Assembly: GCA_900469345.1 (NCBI GenBank)
Contig: UBWZ01000012.1
Span: forward strand, 1-64,000
Reading direction: 5' to 3'
Length of the DNA stretch: 64,000 nt
Source of the DNA: Hyphomicrobiales bacterium
GTDB taxonomy: Bacteria; Pseudomonadota; Alphaproteobacteria; Rhizobiales; Rhizobiaceae
Shown: one piece after another, positions 61,815 through 64,000 of the stretch
Position numbering within the stretch: the first letter of the stretch is position 1
Layout of the letters: each line of letters opens with the position of its first letter
Made by a program: the position numbers and the translations under genes
The notes under the pieces: model-generated
What the model was told of the DNA's origin: nothing
Database searches by the model: none
The model's input: the letters and a program-made list of their open reading frames with translations, nothing else

Positions 61815-63803
61815 CTAGAGCACCAGCCGGAACTTGGCAAAGCCGTTCTCGCCATCTCCGGCGTCTTCAATTTTCGCACCCTTGACGTCGCCCGCATAAT
61901 GGCGCGCCTTTGGCCCGGATTCGAACACTGCGGTGGTGCCGGGCAGGGGCTTGAACGACCAGTTGCCGTCGGCGGACGGGTTTATGGTGCCTTGTGCCAT
62001 GATGTAGCGCACGACCACGTCGCGGTTGGTGTCCGGTGCCACGAAAATAACTTTGTCGGCGGCGATCTCCGGAAACTTGCCGCCGCCGCCGGCCCGGTAG
62101 TTGTTGGTCACCACCACGAACTTCTGGGCAGGATCGATCGGCTTGCCGTCGAACTGCAGGTCGACGATCCGGTGCGCGTCGGCGTTGAGCAGCTTGCCGT
62201 CCTTGTCGAATCGTACCGGTTGCGACAGGTCGATCTGGTAGGTTACGCCGTCGATGACGTCGTAATTATAGGACGGGAAGCCCGCATTGAGGAGCGGTGC
62301 ATCCTTGGCGCCCGGCGCGATCTGGTTGAACATGCCGGCCGACATTTCCAGCCAGTTTTTCACCTGCTCGGCAGTGATCAGCACCGCCTGCACCGTGTTG
62401 GGATAGAGATATAGGTCGGCAACATTCTTGATGGCGATATCGCCCACCGGAACATCGGTAAAATAGTCCGCGCCGCCGCGCCCGCCGGCCTTGAAGGGGG
62501 CCGCCGCCGAAAGCACGGGATAGTTTTCGTACGACCCGTCCTTCAGCATCTGCTTGATGTACCAGGTCTGCGCATTGGACACGATCTGCACCGACGGATC
62601 GTCCGCCACCAGCGCAAAATAGGAATAGAGCGGCGCCGCGGTCTTTCCGACCGGCCGGCGGACATAGGCGAGCGTCGCCTCGTGCTCGGCCTTGACCGCG
62701 GCAATTACCTCCGGCTTGTCCTTGACGTCGGCGACCACCTTCTTGTTGTCGTCGCGGTGATAGATCGGCCGCGCCTCCGAGGTGGAATCGACGATCTTCC
62801 AGCCCGTGCCGTCTTTCTCCAGCAGCAGGTCGATCAGCCCCATGTGCGAGCCCCAGAACCCGGCCATCACCGCGGGCTTGCCCATCAGCCTACCTGTCTT
62901 GGCGTCGGCCCCGGCAATGCCGTCGAAATCCTTCGGGCCTGGGAAGACCAGATGCTGGTGACCGGTGAAGATCGCATCGATGCCGTCGACGGCGGCAAGG
63001 TAGAGCGACGCGTTTTCCATGCGGTCGCTCAGTCCGCTGCCATCGATCCCGGAATGCGACAGCGCGATCACGATATCCGCGCCTTCCTCCTTCATCGCCG
63101 GAACCCAGGCCTTTGCGGCATCGACGATATCGCGCGTTTGGGCCTTTCCCTCGAGGTTCTTTGAATCCCACGTCATGATCTGCGGCGGGACGAAGCCGAT
63201 AAAGCCGACCTTGACCGTGCTGGTCGCACCGGAGCCGTCACGAACTTGCTTGTCCAGGATGACGTAGGGCTTGAAGAACAGCTCATCCGCTTTGGGATCA
63301 GTTGCCAGCATGCCCTTGGTAAGATTCCCGCAAACGTGCGGGAAGTTGGAGCCTGCGAGCACCTTCATCATGAAGTCCAGGCCGTAGTTGAACTCATGGT
63401 TCCCCAGCGTCCCGACGTCATAGCCGAGTACGTTCATCGCCTGGATGACGGGGTGCCTGTCGCCCTCCTTCATGCCGCGCTCATAGGCGATATAGTCGCC
63501 GAGCGGGTTGCCCTGCAGAAAATCACCATTGTCGATCAGCATCGAATTACCCGCCTCGGCGCGGATCTGGTCGATGATCGAGGCGGTGCGGGCAAGCCCC
63601 AGCGTGTCGTTCGGCTTGTCGGCGTAGTAGTCGTAAGGGAAAACGTGAACGTGGATGTCCGTCGTTTCCATGATGCGCAGATGCGCCTGGTTCGTAGCCG
63701 CGCGGGCGGCGAACGGATGCAGCATCACGATTGCGGAGGAAGCGGCGATGCCGCCAAGGAGGGAACGGCGGCTGATCGCGTGCGGGGTGGTCGAGAAGGA
63801 CAT
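61815..63803 (-). CDS. cpdB: 2',3'-cyclic-nucleotide 2'-phosphodiesterase / 3'-nucleotidase, Tat-exported
   Basis: A 662-residue periplasmic enzyme that releases nucleosides and phosphate. The N-terminal Tat signal is SRRSLLGG with a hydrophobic stretch ending AARA. The metallophosphatase domain shows TTDIHVHV, DNGDFLQG and GNHEFNYG metal-binding motifs and HSGIDGSG and FTGHQHLVF. The C-terminal nucleotidase domain carries the substrate-binding NYRAGGGGKFPE. The ATG at 63803 follows GGGAGA. Confidence 0.93.
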   Translation of the reverse strand: MSFSTTPHAISRRSLLGGIAASSAIVMLHPFAARAATNQAHLRIMETTDIHVHVFPYDYYADKPNDTLGLARTASIIDQIRAEAGNSMLIDNGDFLQGNPLGDYIAYERGMKEGDRHPVIQAMNVLGYDVGTLGNHEFNYGLDFMMKVLAGSNFPHVCGNLTKGMLATDPKADELFFKPYVILDKQVRDGSGATSTVKVGFIGFVPPQIMTWDSKNLEGKAQTRDIVDAAKAWVPAMKEEGADIVIALSHSGIDGSGLSDRMENASLYLAAVDGIDAIFTGHQHLVFPGPKDFDGIAGADAKTGRLMGKPAVMAGFWGSHMGLIDLLLEKDGTGWKIVDSTSEARPIYHRDDNKKVVADVKDKPEVIAAVKAEHEATLAYVRRPVGKTAAPLYSYFALVADDPSVQIVSNAQTWYIKQMLKDGSYENYPVLSAAAPFKAGGRGGADYFTDVPVGDIAIKNVADLYLYPNTVQAVLITAEQVKNWLEMSAGMFNQIAPGAKDAPLLNAGFPSYNYDVIDGVTYQIDLSQPVRFDKDGKLLNADAHRIVDLQFDGKPIDPAQKFVVVTNNYRAGGGGKFPEIAADKVIFVAPDTNRDVVVRYIMAQGTINPSADGNWSFKPLPGTTAVFESGPKARHYAGDVKGAKIEDAGDGENGFAKFRLVL

Positions 63804-63906
63804 GGATGTCTCCCTGGATGTCACTGGCCCGGCAAGTCTAGAAGCAAATCCGGACGCTTGCACCACCTAATGACAGGGGACTTGACGGAGAATGACGGCC
63901 CTGCGG

Positions 63907-64000
63907 TCAGCGCCTGAGGACCGGCTCGACCTCGCGATGGAAGAAGCGGAAGTAGGATGACACCTGCGCCGCTGCATTGGAGTTGGGCTTGAACTCGATG
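63907..64000 (-). CDS. 3' end of an unidentified gene, cut by the window edge
   Basis: About 30 C-terminal codons (ending VSSYFRFFHREVEPVLRR) precede a TGA at 63907-63909. Too short to identify. It is upstream of cpdB on the same strand. Confidence 0.55.
   Translation of the reverse strand, partial: IEFKPNSNAAAQVSSYFRFFHREVEPVLRR

Overview
The window is a chromosome segment from an alphaproteobacterium, most likely Rhizobiaceae. Evidence for this is a B12-dependent ribonucleotide reductase of rhizobial type, a rhizobial-style gpt / cinA-like / wrbA / ilvA / hlyU neighbourhood and high-GC codon use. A complete T7-like prophage of about 43.3 kb interrupts it, from roughly 9132 to 52479.

Left host flank (1-9101): 1-600 holds no gene I recognise. 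It is followed by strong terminator hairpins and then nrdJ, gpt, a tandem universal stress protein and a molybdopterin-binding CinA-like protein, all on the minus strand. Next come wrbA on the plus strand and a small Tyr/Arg/Pro-rich lipoprotein on the minus strand.

Prophage: the 11-bp core GACTTAAAATC, which lies in the anticodon loop of a host tRNA-Leu(UAA), is repeated at 9132-9142 and 52469-52479. The host tRNA is cut into a 5' half (9102-9142) and a 3' half (52469-52523). The phage does not rebuild it. Instead it carries a complete tRNA-Leu(UAA) of its own, on the minus strand just inside attR. From attL the order is: single-subunit RNA polymerase; small proteins; ssDNA-binding protein; endonuclease I; primase-helicase; family A DNA polymerase; exonuclease; dNMP kinase; portal; scaffold; SAR endolysin and nested spanins; major capsid; tail tubes A and B; internal virion proteins; two tail fibres (one collagen-like); holin; small and large terminase. 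The early region follows (leader with a boxA-like site, ArdA, small proteins, winged-helix proteins) and then a tyrosine integrase. The virion ends must lie between terL and the early genes. Three copies of TACCCACCCCACTAG, which resemble the T7 promoter, sit after the RNA polymerase gene, before the portal block and after terL. These are the relative positions of T7 phi1.x, phi6.5 and phiOR. Integration at attP separates the early/integrase block from the RNA polymerase gene, which could itself help keep the prophage silent.

Cargo genes on the minus strand interrupt the rightward phage operons: a membrane/coiled-coil pair (14439-15312), an SGRY-motif pair (25659-26849), a membrane protein plus a small protein (44269-45310), and a DUF4145 protein next to the phage tRNA (51441-52214). 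They are candidates for lysogeny, exclusion or defence functions.

Right host flank (52524-64000): threonine ammonia-lyase (ilvA), an HlyU-like protein, an Amt-PAS-GGDEF-EAL fusion with a degenerate GGDEF, azoR with a divergent LysR regulator, an overlapping operon of a Cache-type membrane sensor and a pentameric ligand-gated ion channel homologue, a Tat-exported cyclic nucleotide phosphodiesterase/nucleotidase, and the 3' end of a further gene at the window edge.
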